Shown here piece after piece: positions 41,969 through 53,840 of a stretch of 64,000 nucleotides of DNA; position 1 is the first letter of the stretch; the number at the start of each line of letters is the position of its first letter. The stretch comes from Corinectria fuckeliana. Taxonomy: Eukaryota > Ascomycota > Sordariomycetes > Hypocreales > Nectriaceae. The stretch lies in the NCBI GenBank assembly GCA_019137255.1, contig WPDH01000056.1, positions 1 to 64,000 of the forward strand, written 5' to 3'. A program made the position numbers and the translations under genes. Under the pieces are notes generated by a model. It ran no database searches. It was given only the letters and a program-made list of their open reading frames with translations, and was not told the origin of the DNA.

Positions 41969-44283
41969 TTATTTGTAGTTCTCGAGGTGCAGGACACCCG
42001 CAGTGTTACCCTCGTTGATCCTCTTGAGGGTCAACGCGGCAATCAGTGCAGCGCCCACACCGCTACCGTCTTCGGCGGGAAGAATCTCGATTGGGTCCTC
42101 CTCATTGCGGTTCTTCTTCTCGGGCCAGTCCAGAATCTCCCGCAGCGCCTCAGCACCACGCTCCTTGAAGTGGGGGTATTTGTTAAACACGGAGCCATCG
42201 GCTCCGACGTGGCAAGTCTCGTAGCCCTTCTTCTTGCAGACGGCGGCCACGCCACAGGCCGAAAGGCGGGCAGCGCGAGTTCCAATGAGCTCCGCAAGGC
42301 GGCGAATGAGTTCCAGCTCAGGGCGTGTGCTAGACAAGTTGAGCTTTGACAAGAACAAGTCGTGAGTCTCCTGCAAGTTCTCAAAGGGGTCCCTTTAACG
42401 TGGTTAGCCAGTGTCGAAAAGTCGAACGCGAGATTGAGGAACTTACTCTTCAATGAAGGACAGGAAAGATGCGTCCAGAGAGTAAGCCTTGCGAAGGATG
42501 GAAACGTCCTGACCCTCGAACATGTGAATCTCCTTGTTGTCGTGAAGGTCAAGAATGACCAATCTGAAGATCTCGCCGAGATAGAGACCAGCAATCATCT
42601 TCTCAAAGGCCTGCTGGCCAGGGCGAGGGGAGTCCCGGTCAATGGTGACATCGTAGGCCGTCCGCGGGAGCACCTTGTGCTCGTTGTCAAAGGCACCCCA
42701 TTCGCAGTTGATGGCCATGGGGCAATCAGGAGGCAGGTTGAGGTGAGCAATCTTGGGAATCGAGCCACAGTTCTCCATGTACGCAGCGTTGCAACCAGTG
42801 CCAAAGATGCAGCCCATCTTCATCTTCGTGTCCGTATACGCGGACGCAATCATGGTGCCGGTGGTATCGTTGATCAAGGCCGCTAGCTTGATGGGCACGC
42901 CCTACTAATAATGAGTGATAATTCCTTGATAATGAGGGGCTGCTTTGACTTACCCGTCGGACCAACGCTTCCTCAAACATTGGGACCACGTTTTGGCCCT
43001 CGACTCCGTCAATGTCGAAGCCCTTGGTCCACCGCTGAAGAATTCCCTCGTCGATGTAGTTCTGGGTCGCTGGGTAGGAAAATGTGAAGCCGAGAGGAAG
43101 CTTCTCCACATTGGAGCAGTCTCCATGGTGAGTCTCGATGAACTGGTAAAGGCAATCGGCAATGTAATCCCATAGCTCCTCCGAAGTCGCTGACTTGAGC
43201 TCTTCGGGCATCCGGTACTTGGATTGGATGATATCAAACTCGGACTTCTCGTCGGTCAAAGTGATCTGACAGACTCGCAAGTTGGTGCCTCCCATATCGA
43301 GAGCCAAATACGTTCCTGTCTCGTAACCATCGGGGAAGGCCATAACCCAGGTGGGATTCATTGGCTAAACGTAGGTAAGTTTTAAGCAACAACTCGTATG
43401 GGAAGATACGAGAGACTTACGATACTTCCACCCTCCACTGTCAAACCTGTGCGTATTGCGTCAGCTACGTCATCGCAGGTGAAACACAGCCTATGCAATA
43501 CCTTTGGTAAGTTCTGACACGAAGTGCTCGGTGATCTGCTTGAGCTTTTCTGCGGGCACGGTGAAGAGAGTCTCCAGCTTGCGGATTTCGGCAACGAGGT
43601 CCTTGGGGACATCCGCCATGGAGCCTGTCATGATGGCTGTTAGTATCAAGTGTTTCTGGAATGATGTTTTGAGGAGCTGTCGCAAGGGAGGAATTAAACT
43701 AGGTTTTATAGTCAAGTCGTTAGTGTGAATGGTAGTTTGTCCTGGATGAGACAGCCAGACAGCTGTCAGCCACTCCGACGGCCCGTCGCGTCGCGTGCTG
43801 ACAGTGTAACTTTCACAATGGAAGCGAGCGGACGGCCGATTGCTGAGATTTCATGCAACGTTTCCCGAACTGCTGCTCCTGAGTCGGAAGTCACGGTAAC
43901 ACGATCCGAAGAGCTGAAGAACGAGGCGCATTGGCCAACCAAAGCAGAGAGCTCCTTTGAGACAAGGAATAACTGGGAGGAACGAGATAGATGAATCATG
44001 ACGTCTTGGAGCAACGGATAGCAACACGGGCTGGGTGTGGGAAGTTCACAGCTCCTTGACAATGCTTATCATCCCAACCCGAGGGACCAAATCTGGGCAT
44101 GGCCATGGCTCTGAGACCATGACGATAGAGGCGCGTCGCACTGGCGGGCGCCAGAGCGCTTAACCCAGCAATCCCGCATCTCGTAGCACAGGAGATCCAA
44201 CATCGCAAGAGCACATGAAGTGTTGGATATGAATCTTGCGTACCTTTTCGGGAGGGAGGACGACGGGGTCCGAGTCCGACCAT
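41969..44283 (-). CDS. HXK1: Hexokinase
   Basis: Six exons (44283-44244, 43624-43502, 43446-43421, 43364-42954, 42901-42447, 42392-41969) give 492 aa, normal for a fungal hexokinase. The first exon encodes only MVGLGPRRPPSRK and is followed by a 619-base intron whose 3' end has TACTAAC. The third exon is 26 bases. Motifs in order are LDMGGTNLR (85-93, phosphate), FTFSYPATQNYIDEGIL (sugar), LINDTTGT with catalytic Asp212, and GCIFGTGCNAAYMEN. It phosphorylates glucose and fructose with ATP in the cytosol at glycolytic entry. The PMNPTWVMAFPDGYETG segment favours hexokinase over glucokinase. In other filamentous fungi the same short first exon precedes the MADVPKDL segment, which supports the start chosen. 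Confidence 0.95.
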
Positions 44284-45720
44284 TTTGTTTTGTTGGAGGG
44301 TTGGCGGGGTTTGGCGGGGTAAATGTTTTGTCGGAGCTGATAGCGGATGAAGCAAAGAATGATGCTAGAAGGGGACTCGAGACTCAAGCAAGGGGCAATT
44401 GATCAAAGAGACGGCTCGGGCAGGGAGCGGAGAGTCGAACTTCGGGGGGGGCGAGGGAAGAGAGAGGGTTTTAAGGATGTTGGGCAGCGAGTGGGTGAGT
44501 CGAAGTGAAGGCCACAAGTCACCGGTGGTAGAGGAGTTGGTCAGGACGTACGTAGTATGACGCCAGGTACTTCCCCTCGGCGCCAGTGGCAGGTACCTAC
44601 TAAGCTGGCGGATATGGTATATACCTCGCTCACTTCCCACGGCGGTCCCACGTTTGCCACGCCCTGCTTCCCTGGCCGTGGCCGTTTCCAACACGTCGGC
44701 AGCTCTGTTCTGGGGCTTCCCCGGAGGCACTTCGCAACTCAACGCGTGCCATGGTCCAATTACAACGCCCCGTGTGTCCCAAGATACCCATTCTTGCCCA
44801 TCTTGGCACCCCCGCGAGTCCGCGACATGCATGAGTGGAAGTGTGCTGTTGTCGCCCCTCGTGAGCATCTCCCGTTTTCAGATTCCCAGCTGGGTACGTA
44901 ATTCGTTTATCTGACCACTTGCTCGCTGCACGAGCCGAGATTGAACAAGCATAGACACAAGCTGCCTGACATGCATCCACATGGTGTCCAGGGTGATAAG
45001 CTCTTCGGCGAGATATGCCGACGTGTCTCCTCCAACTGGTGGCACGGCTAGCGGGTAGTTAGGTACTAGTAGGTACCAAGTATGTACCGCAATAGCCCAG
45101 ACCTGTAGATTACTTAGTAGTAGATGGGCAACTCGTTGACGAAACATCATCACCAATACGGGAAGGGTGTCTTTCCAGCTATCTTACTGCCATGTCCCAT
45201 CCCACAAACCAAGAACAAGATGGAAACCCCTCCGCACACCGACAATCGACTGCCGTCTCCGTGTGCATGTGCCAGGACGGGGGTTAGCCGGACAGCTTCC
45301 ATGCCGGTAGCATGATGTCAGGTCCAGCAAGCCACCTTGTGACCTTGCGAATGGTCCCTTGTGTGTGGTTCGTGGGGGTACTTTCTACATCCAACAGCTC
45401 GCAGACCTCAAACCTCACTCAAAGCTGTTGCCCGGGTTCGGGCTTTTCTGTGAGCGGAGCTCGGGATTACTATATGCCGAGAAAGCACACACCCCGGCCT
45501 CATATTGCTCTCTCATTGGCTGGAAGCTACCTCGCAGCTCTGGCTGACGTGCGAATGGGCAACGTATGCTTTCCGGAGCTGTCTCAGGAGGACTCGTTGT
45601 GAATGTAAATCGAGGCCTCGCGACGTCTTGCGACACGACTTCATCCTCCCACGATCTCCTCTTCTTCCTATATCGGACCCGCGCGCAATCAATGAGCGCG
45701 ACTTCTTCTCATCCGTCAAC
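44284..45720. promoter_or_regulatory. Divergent upstream region, HXK1 / OST1
   Basis: 1.4 kb between divergent starts. TTGGCGGGGT occurs twice in tandem near 44303-44322, inside the HXK1 leader. TGACGTG at 45545-45551 lies about 170 bases before OST1 and resembles a bZIP (CRE/Hac1-like) core. No extra gene recognised. Confidence 0.5.
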
Positions 45721-47292
45721 ATGAAGCCGTATTCGATTGCATCGGCGTTCCTCGGCTTGCTGTCGACGGCTGTCGCCAGCGCCACCACCGAGACACAGTC
45801 GTCCCAGGTCGTCCTGCCTGCCGACTTCAAACCTCCCCAGGTTTTCAAGAACGCCAACCTCGTCCATGTTATATCGCTAGAGAAGAACTACGTCAAGGAG
45901 CAGATCAATGTTCTCGTTGAGAACATCGCGTCTGAGCCCCAGGATGAATACTATCTGCCCTTTACTGCCGACCAACTAGCTCGCGTCGGAGGCTTCGAGG
46001 TTAAGGACCGCAAAGACGCAAACGCTGGGCCGTTTGCCGCTGAGCCTGTTGAATACGACCCTCGGAAGTAAGTCTGGTATGATGCAGCACGTCTCAACGA
46101 CGCTGACCCCTTGTTCTCCCTCACAGCAATGTCCAATACTATCGCATTCGATTCCCTGCCCCCCTCAAGGCTGGCGCTCAACAGACTGTTGGCATCTCCT
46201 TCTACTATCTGAAGGCATACACTCCCCTGCCTGCGTCTGTCCCTCAGGATGAGCTGCAGTACCTTGTCTACGACTTCTCCATCTACGCTCCTTCTGCCTA
46301 CCTGACGCTCAAGCAGAAGACGGAGATCAAATCCTCGTCCTCCGCCATCCCCGGCTACACCAAGATCAAGGAGTTCCCCACCAAGCAGGGCGCCAAGTTG
46401 ACCTACGGCCCCTTTGAGGAGCAGCCCGCCGGCGCAGTCTCCCCAGCCCATGTCCGATTCGAGTACGCCAAGCCCGTCACCCATGTTCGCGAGTTGAACC
46501 GCGATATCGAAGTGAGCCATTGGGGCGGCAACGTTGCGTTCGAGGAGAGGTACGACATGATCCATCGAGGCGCCAACCTCTCTACTCCCTTCAACCGAGT
46601 CAAGTGGGTTCAGGCGGCGTTTTACAACCCCCCCACACATGCTCTGAGGGAGCTCCGAGTCCCCCTCCAGGTTGGCAGTGTCGATGCCTACTTCATCGAC
46701 ACCATTGGCAACGTGTCGACGTCGAGATTCAGGAGCAACAAGCGAGAGGCGATGCTCGAGCTCAAGCCCCGGTATCCTCTGTTCGGCGGCTGGAAGTATC
46801 CCTTCACCATCGGATGGAACTCTGACGCGGCCAACTTTCTGCGCAAGACTGCCACCGGAGGCTATGTTCTCAAGGTCCCTTTCCTCGAGGGACCCAAGCA
46901 AGTGGAGGGTATTGAGTACGGAAAAGTCAACGTCAATGTCCTCCTGCCCGAGGGTGCCGAGTAAGTCTCAAATCGGTCATCTCTACTGAAACCAAGACTA
47001 ACCAAGATCTAGGAATGTCAAGTTCTACACCAACATCCCCGAGTCGGCCATTACTTCAACGTCTGTCGGCATTGTCAAGACCTACCTGGACACGGTTGGA
47101 CGCACATCTGTCACCGTCAATGCCCGAAACCTTGTGGACGAGTTCCGGGATCGGGAACTTCTCATTTCGTACGAGGCGCCGCTGTCGAGCGTCCTGCGCA
47201 AGCCTCTCGTTATTTTCGCCAGCATGATGGCGCTCTTCTTTACGCTTTGGGCAATTGGTACGGTTCAGGTAGGGTTCCAGCCGAGGAAGTAA
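45721..47292 (+). CDS. OST1: Oligosaccharyltransferase subunit Ost1 (ribophorin I)
   Basis: Three exons (45721-46067, 46127-46960, 47013-47292) encode 486 aa. A signal peptide spans about 1-20. The ribophorin I lumenal domain contains YYLPFTADQLARVGGFEVKD, RIRFPAPLKAG, DIEVSHWGGNVAFEE and the GWKYPFTIGWNSDA block. One C-terminal membrane helix (about 455-477, PLVIFASMMALFFTLWAIG) and a short cytosolic tail complete it. It is a type I ER membrane subunit of the complex that transfers N-glycans to nascent proteins. N-x-S/T sites are present (for example NLST and NVST). The yeast protein has very similar length. Confidence 0.95.
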
Positions 47293-48030
47293 GGGCATGT
47301 TCCTCAGCATTTATTTGCAGAAATAAGCGGGAGCGGCTTGGGAATGTTGTAAAAATGTAACATAGAAGAGATTCTCTCCTGAAATTGTTTGGGCACAGCA
47401 GCTATAGTCCATGATCTCTTGGGACGTGATATCAAGCATACAAAATGTAGCTGGACACTTGCCATCCCAACCCATCTCTTCTTGGTGTTTTCCTTGTTCC
47501 CTGTAACTCGTAACTACGTATCGAACATGATTAGTCTAGTTCTAGGTACGCGGTAATCGAGGTCCAAAGATAGAACCCAGTGGAGAAAGCACAGACCCCC
47601 CGTACATACTGCATTTCCAAGCCTCAATTTTCAAGCCATGACGGCACTGGCTGTGTGGGTGGGCAACGAGGCACTTGGCGCTGCGCCGTCTGCCCGCCTG
47701 CGATGGTCATCCCGGCTCCAGGTACCCTCCCTGTTGTTCTTTTGGTGGACATGGTGACCAAAGAGACCAGGCAGGAGACCATGTGAAGCCCTCAGCCCCG
47801 TATAAGAAGATGGAAGTATCCCCCCCCCCCGAGCCTTTTAGCAAATCCGTCCCTTTGTATCTTTTCAATCTACATCATCTTCCTCCTCAACTGCTGCTCC
47901 ACAGCCTTTTATCATAGCCCTGCAACAACGACTCAAACCAACCCATCGCTCCATTGAAGGCCATCCAATCCACCGGCCCTGCACTGCACATCAAATATCC
48001 ATCACAATCCACCCGCTAGCTCTCGCAAAC
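47293..48030. other. Intergenic region, OST1 3' side to small His-rich gene
   Basis: About 740 bases. A C-run at 47821-47829 and CT-rich leader sequence to 48030 probably belong to the promoter and leader of the 69-aa gene. No other gene. Confidence 0.5.
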
Positions 48031-48240
48031 ATGTGCTTCCGAGCTGAGCCCAGGACCAAGTACTACTACCACGAGGAAATCGTCCCCGCAAGGCGTCACA
48101 ACCATGGGCACAGTCATCACCACCACTCCCCGCACGCCAGCTACACCAGCGTGAGCAGGCGGTCCTACACCAGCCAGAGCCCCCGAGCGAGCTACCCTCG
48201 CGTCTATGAGGACCGCCGGGAGGACCGCCGATATGTCTAG
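48031..48240 (+). CDS. Small His/Tyr/Arg-rich hypothetical protein
   Basis: Single-exon frame of 69 aa with an AACATG start in good context after a CT-rich leader. It starts MCFRAEPRTKYYYHEE, has a His-rich centre (HNHGHSHHHHSPH, about 23-35) and an Arg/Tyr/Ser-rich end (SYPRVYEDRREDRRYV). No signal peptide or membrane segment. I do not recognise the function. Short proteins with an MC-aromatic start and repeated Tyr/Arg/His occur in many filamentous fungi. A His cluster could bind metal, but that is only a guess. The coding call rests on start context, base composition and isolation from other genes. Confidence 0.55.
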   Translation: MCFRAEPRTKYYYHEEIVPARRHNHGHSHHHHSPHASYTSVSRRSYTSQSPRASYPRVYEDRREDRRYV

Positions 48241-49301
48241 TTTGGAGACGGCGACGCCCGCAACACGCATCCAACCGCTGCACAAAACTCGGGTCGGATA
48301 AGGCGGGGTTCAGGATCCGGGAGGTTTCTGTTGGTTTTTTAAGCTGGGCACAAGGGACTTCGGATGGCTCTTTTCAGTATCTTCTTTTTTCAAATCTGCC
48401 GTTTTTTGGAGACAGCGTTGTTCATGCCTTGTTAAGCATGGCGTTGGGCAAATGACAGTAGGGCGGTGCTGTCCCGGGGTTAGATTCGAGACGATATTCA
48501 CGACACCACATAAAGCCACTTCCTTTGGTTCTCTGTACATGCCAAATGCTAGCACAATATGTGAGGATGGGACCACGCACGGCACAACCCGCCATTTCGT
48601 CATCCCACCTGACGACATGTTAGCTGGTGGTGTTCAAGTCCAAGAGAAAAGCCCTGTAGCCACATCCAGTCGTAGCGGGATGCGCGGGGTCTTGCACTAG
48701 CCAAGCTGATGAATGTATATGACATCACTATGCATTCCGTCACCATCATTCCCGGGCCTCCGAGCCTGGCATCACGGCGGACGAAAGTGTGATACTGTGG
48801 TGGAAGCAGGGAAGAGGAGATCGTGCACGTCAGTTTCGTTTGACGCCTCTCTGCCCTTGACCACGTTTATTAAAGACGAGCTATCCCCTGTTGGTAAACC
48901 TAGACGCCCCTCACATTTTCCATTTATATCACCATTGCAACATCGCTACTGTATATTCCCGACACCCCAACTTCAAATATTCGTTACACCCGAACCCTGC
49001 AGATCATCCACGACGTTGTAAGTAAATCACCTACCTCGGCTCTCTTGCGGTTTAGGCTTGGCATGTCCATCCTTCCTTCCGCTTTTGGAGAACCTCAAGA
49101 TGCGTGGCCCCCCTTGCAGCCTCGAAACTGACATGGAGGAAAGGGCCTTCCACCTAAATCCTCATTTCGTACCATTAGGGTGCGTTGAAACACTTACGAC
49201 AACATGTAAGTCCATCCTCATCCTGCATATTCATCATCTCTTTCGTCAAGCGACCTCCGACTTTATATTGCCCCCAAAGCCCCGCCTTCTCGAGAGTCGC
49301 A
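48241..49301. other. Intergenic region upstream of PIL1
   Basis: About 1.06 kb holding the PIL1 promoter and a pyrimidine-rich leader. A GTAAGT-like donor at 49019 and later AG sites could mark a 5' UTR intron; this cannot be decided from DNA. No gene recognised. Confidence 0.45.
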
Positions 49302-50290
49302 ATGTCTCGTGCCAGCTTCGACGGCTCTGTCCACCAGCATGCCTCCCTTTACCGCTCAGACAGCGGGCTTACCAAACCTTCTTACAGGAACCGCGCACTG
49401 TCCATTCGCTCCAACAAAACCAACAAGGCCTCTGGGTCTGGTAGCTCGGGCGGCAAGCGAGGCTTCTCGTTCAGCTCCCTCCGTGGCACCGTTCAGCCTG
49501 AGCTCTCGAAGAAGCTCTTCAAGCTCATCAAATCGGAGAACAACCTCATCGGTGCCCATGAGACAGCAGGACGTGAGCGGGTTGCCATTGCCACTCAGCT
49601 ATCGGAGTGGGGCGAGCAGACTGGCGACGATGGCATCAGCGACGTCTCGGACAAGGTGGGCGTCGTCCTGAGCGAGATGGGCGAGCAGGAGGACACCTAC
49701 GCACATGCGTTGGATGACTCCCGTGCGATTTTGAAGACTATCCGAAACACCGAGAAGAGTGTGCAGCCGAGTAGGGACGGAAAAAGCAAAATCGCGGACG
49801 AGATTCAGAAGATCAAGATGAAGGAGCCGGAAAGCGCGAGGCTAGTGGTTCTGGAGCAGGAGCTTGTGCGCGCCGAGGCCGAGAACTTGGTGGCAGAGGC
49901 CCAGCTCTCCAACGTGGTACGTATCTGAAGCCCAAGTCGGTTATTTCGTCGATGCTAACGAACTCTCCCAAGACCCGCCAGAAGCTCAAAGAAGCCTACG
50001 CAGCCGAGTTCACTGCCACTATCGAACGGGCAGAGAAGCAAATCATCCTCGCCAAGCACGGACGTCGCCTCCTAGATCTCTTGGACGACACTCCTGTTGT
50101 TCCAGGCGATTCGCGACCAGTGTACGAGCACTCCGCCCAGGCTCGCCAGATTCTCAACGATTGCGAGGACGACCTCAAGGACTGGCAGCCCGAGCCTGAT
50201 TCGTTCAAGACACCAGAGCAAAGTCGGTCGCCAAGCCTAAAGGGCAAGGAGAGGGAGACGCTTGCCCTTGACGAAGCGCCGGTGCAAACC

Positions 50291-50321
<31 letters not shown>

Positions 50322-50341
50322 CGAATGAGACCATTGTTTGA
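49302..50341 (+). CDS. PIL1: Eisosome core component Pil1/Lsp1
   Basis: Two exons (49302-49916, 49973-50341) encode 327 aa. A basic Ser/Arg N-terminus (1-60) with RGFSFSSLRG would bind membrane and be phosphorylated. The BAR-domain helices run from about 65 (PELSKKLFKLIKSENNLIGAHE) to about 270. The C-terminal tail ends in ten consecutive glutamines (codons at 50291-50320) followed by TNETIV. Pil1-family proteins polymerise under the plasma membrane to form eisosomes. Pil1 and Lsp1 cannot be separated from one copy. The glutamine run is an addition relative to the yeast proteins as I remember them. Confidence 0.94.
50291..50320 (+). repeat. (CAG)n coding microsatellite
   Basis: Eight CAG, one CAA and one CAG in a row encode ten glutamines near the PIL1 C-terminus. 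The reading frame makes length change in multiples of three tolerable. Confidence 0.95.
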
Positions 50342-51466
50342 GGCATATGCACAAACTCGGTTTGAGACCAGCTTTCTTTGTCAATAAGTCGGCGAGTTGG
50401 GGCCTGTCAATGTTTGTTCCTCGAGTCAGATTGTTCAGTTGCGATGGAGCTTTTCTATGATGGGTTTCGGGCGTTGCTGTATAATATCCTATGAAGTCAC
50501 TTGCTGTATTGATAATTTCTATTGCGTATTCCCAGTCCGACTAAAATGATCGAGACAGTTGTGTATATCATGCAGGTAGATTTCGGTAATCGCACGTATA
50601 TCCCTAACATACACGAGGAGTTCAGAGTGCCGGGCCATCGGAGCGGGGCAAGACGCTTGTTGCCATCGGGCCGGCCTGGTCAAGCTCCGTCAAGGTTCTA
50701 AGGACGGTCCAAATCCAATCGATATGAGGTGATCACCTGTATGGGTCTCAATGCTAAGTATCTCGAGGGGCTTTTATTAGTCAGTGGAGCACATAACCCG
50801 ACCAGCTTATAGTGCAGGTGAGTGGAATTTCGAACTCTTGCGTGCAAATGTCTTGGATGAGGCAAGTCGAGAACCTGTTAGGGCCAGACCTAATTAAAGG
50901 GTAGCATAGAAATATCAACACATGCAGTACACGCATTGAAAGCATCAGTGTCAAAAACAGTGGTGTGTCTCATGGCAAGTACAATGCGCTCTTCGGAGCT
51001 CAAGTTAGTTGATTCCGGATTGTCGGTGAAGTTGATGAATAAAGATGGAACTGCGAAAACGACTACCCTGTATTTCCCAGGGCAGCTAGTCGCGGGCCGG
51101 CATCCTCAGGCACTCGTTCCTAGTGAATACCGGCAGCCATCAGAAAAGACCTCGGTCAACAAGACACTCAGAGCCGACGACCGCGGAGAACTCGAGCTGG
51201 GGCTGTGCGCGCCCGTGTAAGCCTACCTGTACTTTTATGTTACCATTCCCTCGAGCCAGCCCATTTCTTCCCCTTCTCTCCGGGGTCTCCACTCCCCCGA
51301 ACCGCTCTGCTGTCTGATGCTCGCCCTCCGCACCCGTCGGCTCTACCCCCAACGAGCGCTGCCACTTCTGCTGCCCGGGCCCCTACAGCCGCTGTCGCAA
51401 CCACTGTCGCACTCGCTGCCGCTGTCGCCATCGCCCTCTGCCCCGGGGCCTGGACGGGCCAATCAC
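50342..51466. other. Intergenic region, PIL1 3' side to IPP1
   Basis: About 1.1 kb. No gene recognised; open frames near 50936-51220 lack family resemblance. The right part, from about 51240, is C-rich leader sequence of the pyrophosphatase gene and contains an in-frame ATG at 51317. Confidence 0.45.
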
Positions 51467-51685
51467 ATGGCGACGCTGGCGACTCGCAGCACTGGAGCCA
51501 GGCCCGACCTGACCCAGTCCCAGCATAGTAGTAATACTACCCCGCCCCCTCCATCCTCCCACTCTCTCATCGCCTCCTCGACGTCGACCTCCGTCTCCAA
51601 CAAAATTTCTTCTCGACGAACCGCCCAAATCGCTCGTCACTTCTCGTCGAGCCCCATTCCCAGCTCTCGTCGCCCGCCGTCCATC

Positions 51686-52952
51686 ATGGCTTCTCCCTAC
51701 ACCGTCCGCAAGGTCGCGGTCCCCAACACCTTCGAGCACCGCGTCTACATCGAGAAGGATGGCCTCCCCGTCTCGCCCTTCCACGACATTCCTCTGTACG
51801 CCAACCAGGAGCAGAACATCCTGAACATGGTTGTTGAGATTCCCCGATGGACCAATGCCAAGCTCGAGGTACGTAACCTCCCATTTCTCCCTTTCATCCT
51901 TACTTTTTTGCTTCACCGTGATGTTTATTGTCGTGGTCGACGTCGCTGTCAAGCTCCCACCGCCACCCCTCCCTCGTTGGGGTTGGGCATCGTCCACGCC
52001 AGCCCCTCATGAACCACGAAACACTTGGCTAACCATTCACCACGCGACTAGATTTCCAAGGAGGAGCTCCTTAACCCTATCAAGCAGGACATCAAGAAGG
52101 GAAAGCTTCGCTACGTCCGCAACTGCTTCCCCCACAAGGGCTATCTGTGGAACTACGGTGCCTTCCCTCAGGTATGACCATCCCACGTCTCCCCTGCCCT
52201 CTAGCCTCCCAGCACTTTTCCCTATTCCATACCCACCCAGCATGAATCCCCGCGACGCCGCTAACTCAGCCTTCTGCAGACCTGGGAGGACCCCAACTCC
52301 ATCCACCCCGAGACCAAGGCCAAGGGCGACAACGACCCTCTCGATGTCTGCGAGATCGGCGAGCTTGTCGGTTACACTGGCCAGGTCAAGCAGGTCAAGG
52401 TCCTTGGTGTCATGGCCCTTCTCGACGAGGAGGAGACCGACTGGAAGGTCATTGTCATTGACATCAACGACCCTCTGGCTGCCAAGCTCAACGACGTCGA
52501 GGACGTCGAGCGACACCTGCCTGGTCTTCTCCGAGCGACCAATGAGTGGTTCCGCATCTACAAGATCCCCGACGGCAAGCCCGAGAACCAGTTCGCATTC
52601 ACTGGCGAGTGCAAGAACAAGGAGTTGGTGCTCGATGGTCCTGTTTTGACATCAAAAGCTGACCATTCTTCAATAGCTACGCCCTAGATGTTGTCCGCGA
52701 GTGCGCCGAGGCTTGGGACCGCCTGATCACCGGAAAGACCCCCGCTGGTGGCGTCTCCACGTAAGCATTCTGATATTCCTTTGCATCGAGCCTCTATTGA
52801 CATTTTGCAGCGCCAACACCACTGTCCAGCAGTCCCCTGCCCGCATCGACCCCAGCCAGCTGCCTCCTCTGCCCCCCCATGAGGAGCTTCCCGCCGAGAA
52901 GATTGATGCTTCCATTGACAAGTGGTTCTTCATTAGCGGTGCTTCCGCCTAA
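51686..52952 (+). CDS. IPP1: Inorganic pyrophosphatase
   Basis: Five exons (51686-51868, 52052-52171, 52280-52623, 52677-52760, 52811-52952) give 290 aa from MASPYTVRKV. Family I pyrophosphatase motifs are clear: KGKLRYVRNCFPHKGYLWNYG, then the metal-binding GDNDPLDVCEIG (Asp118, Asp120, Asp123). It splits pyrophosphate released by biosynthesis. Upstream the frame stays open, with ATGs at 51467 and 51317; the 51467 form adds 73 Ser/Arg-rich residues including RHFSSSP, typical of mitochondrial presequences. Intron 4 (52624-52676, 53 nt) has a weak GTTGGT donor, and reading through it meets a stop at 52687. The core assignment is certain; the second start is inference. Confidence 0.95.
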
Positions 52953-53184
52953 ACGCGTACAAGCTTGTATGTGAGAAAATACAATGAAGCCCTGTAGCTA
53001 GATAGTGTGTAAAGATTTGCACGTAGCAGACACAGAAGATTTCGGCACAATACATGAAAGGTCGATCGATTGTCGTTATATTGTACATAGACTGTGATGT
53101 CGTTCATTGGCCCATTCGGCCCCACGATGTAGTCCTCGCTTCCTCAAAACGCCGTCGATGCAGAGTATATGTACAGAAAATCGT

Positions 53185-53532
53185 TTAGTCGGTAAGATCG
53201 GCCGTTTTCTGCAGTTGACGGGAGTGACGGTCAACCTCTTCCACTAGGCCCTTGATGTTGATCTTCTCGCAGTTAAAGTCCAGTTCCTTGCCATCCTCTG
53301 CACTTGGTTAGTGGCTATTCCCGCTAGCCTAGCCGGCACACCGTAACGTACTGAACTTGACCCGTAGCGAGCTGGGTTCCGTCGAGTGTCGGGGGAGCAG
53401 CGTCGTGGTGATGGCCATGCCGCTGGAGCGGGCGGCCGGAGGGAGGAAGGTCAGGAAGAGGCGGGCGGGCTTGGCGCAAGTCGAGAAGGGGTTGAACTTG
53501 GCCGTGACCTCGGTCATGAATTTTGTGATCAT
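53185..53532 (-). CDS. MRPL44: Mitochondrial large ribosomal subunit protein mL53 (MrpL44)
   Basis: Two exons (53532-53352, 53297-53185) encode 97 aa, the normal size for yeast MrpL44 and its fungal relatives. It begins MITKFMTEVTAKFNPFS, continues CAKPARLFLTFLPP and after the intron reads KDGKELDFNCEKINIKG, ending in an Arg/Gln/Lys-rich helix. It has a thioredoxin-like fold and belongs to the mitochondrial 54S subunit. The intron splits a lysine codon (A/AG). It is transcribed divergently from SEC20. It was easy to miss because exon 2 is only 37 codons. Confidence 0.9.
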
Positions 53533-53840
53533 TTTGACGGCGGGAGCGCAGCGCGCGGGGACTCAATGGCGGCCTTGGGATCGTGGGTTTGGAGTTCGTC
53601 CCTATGTCGCTCGCGGGTCGCTGGTCGCGATGCTGAAATCCGGGACAGCGGGTGGTGGCTTCGATATATGCATATTCGAATACCGGGGCTGGTTCGACAA
53701 CTGCAACGTCATGACGCCAGGGACCACGTTTCGGCACTCTACTGCCTTCTGGATAATAAACACGTCTTAGGAAACAGCTTTTTGAAACCCCTCTTTTTGA
53801 TCTCGATACACAGGCTAAAACGCCGATTCACGACCCCGTA
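53533..53840. promoter_or_regulatory. Divergent promoter, MRPL44 / SEC20
   Basis: 308 bases between divergent starts. No named element found. Confidence 0.5.
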
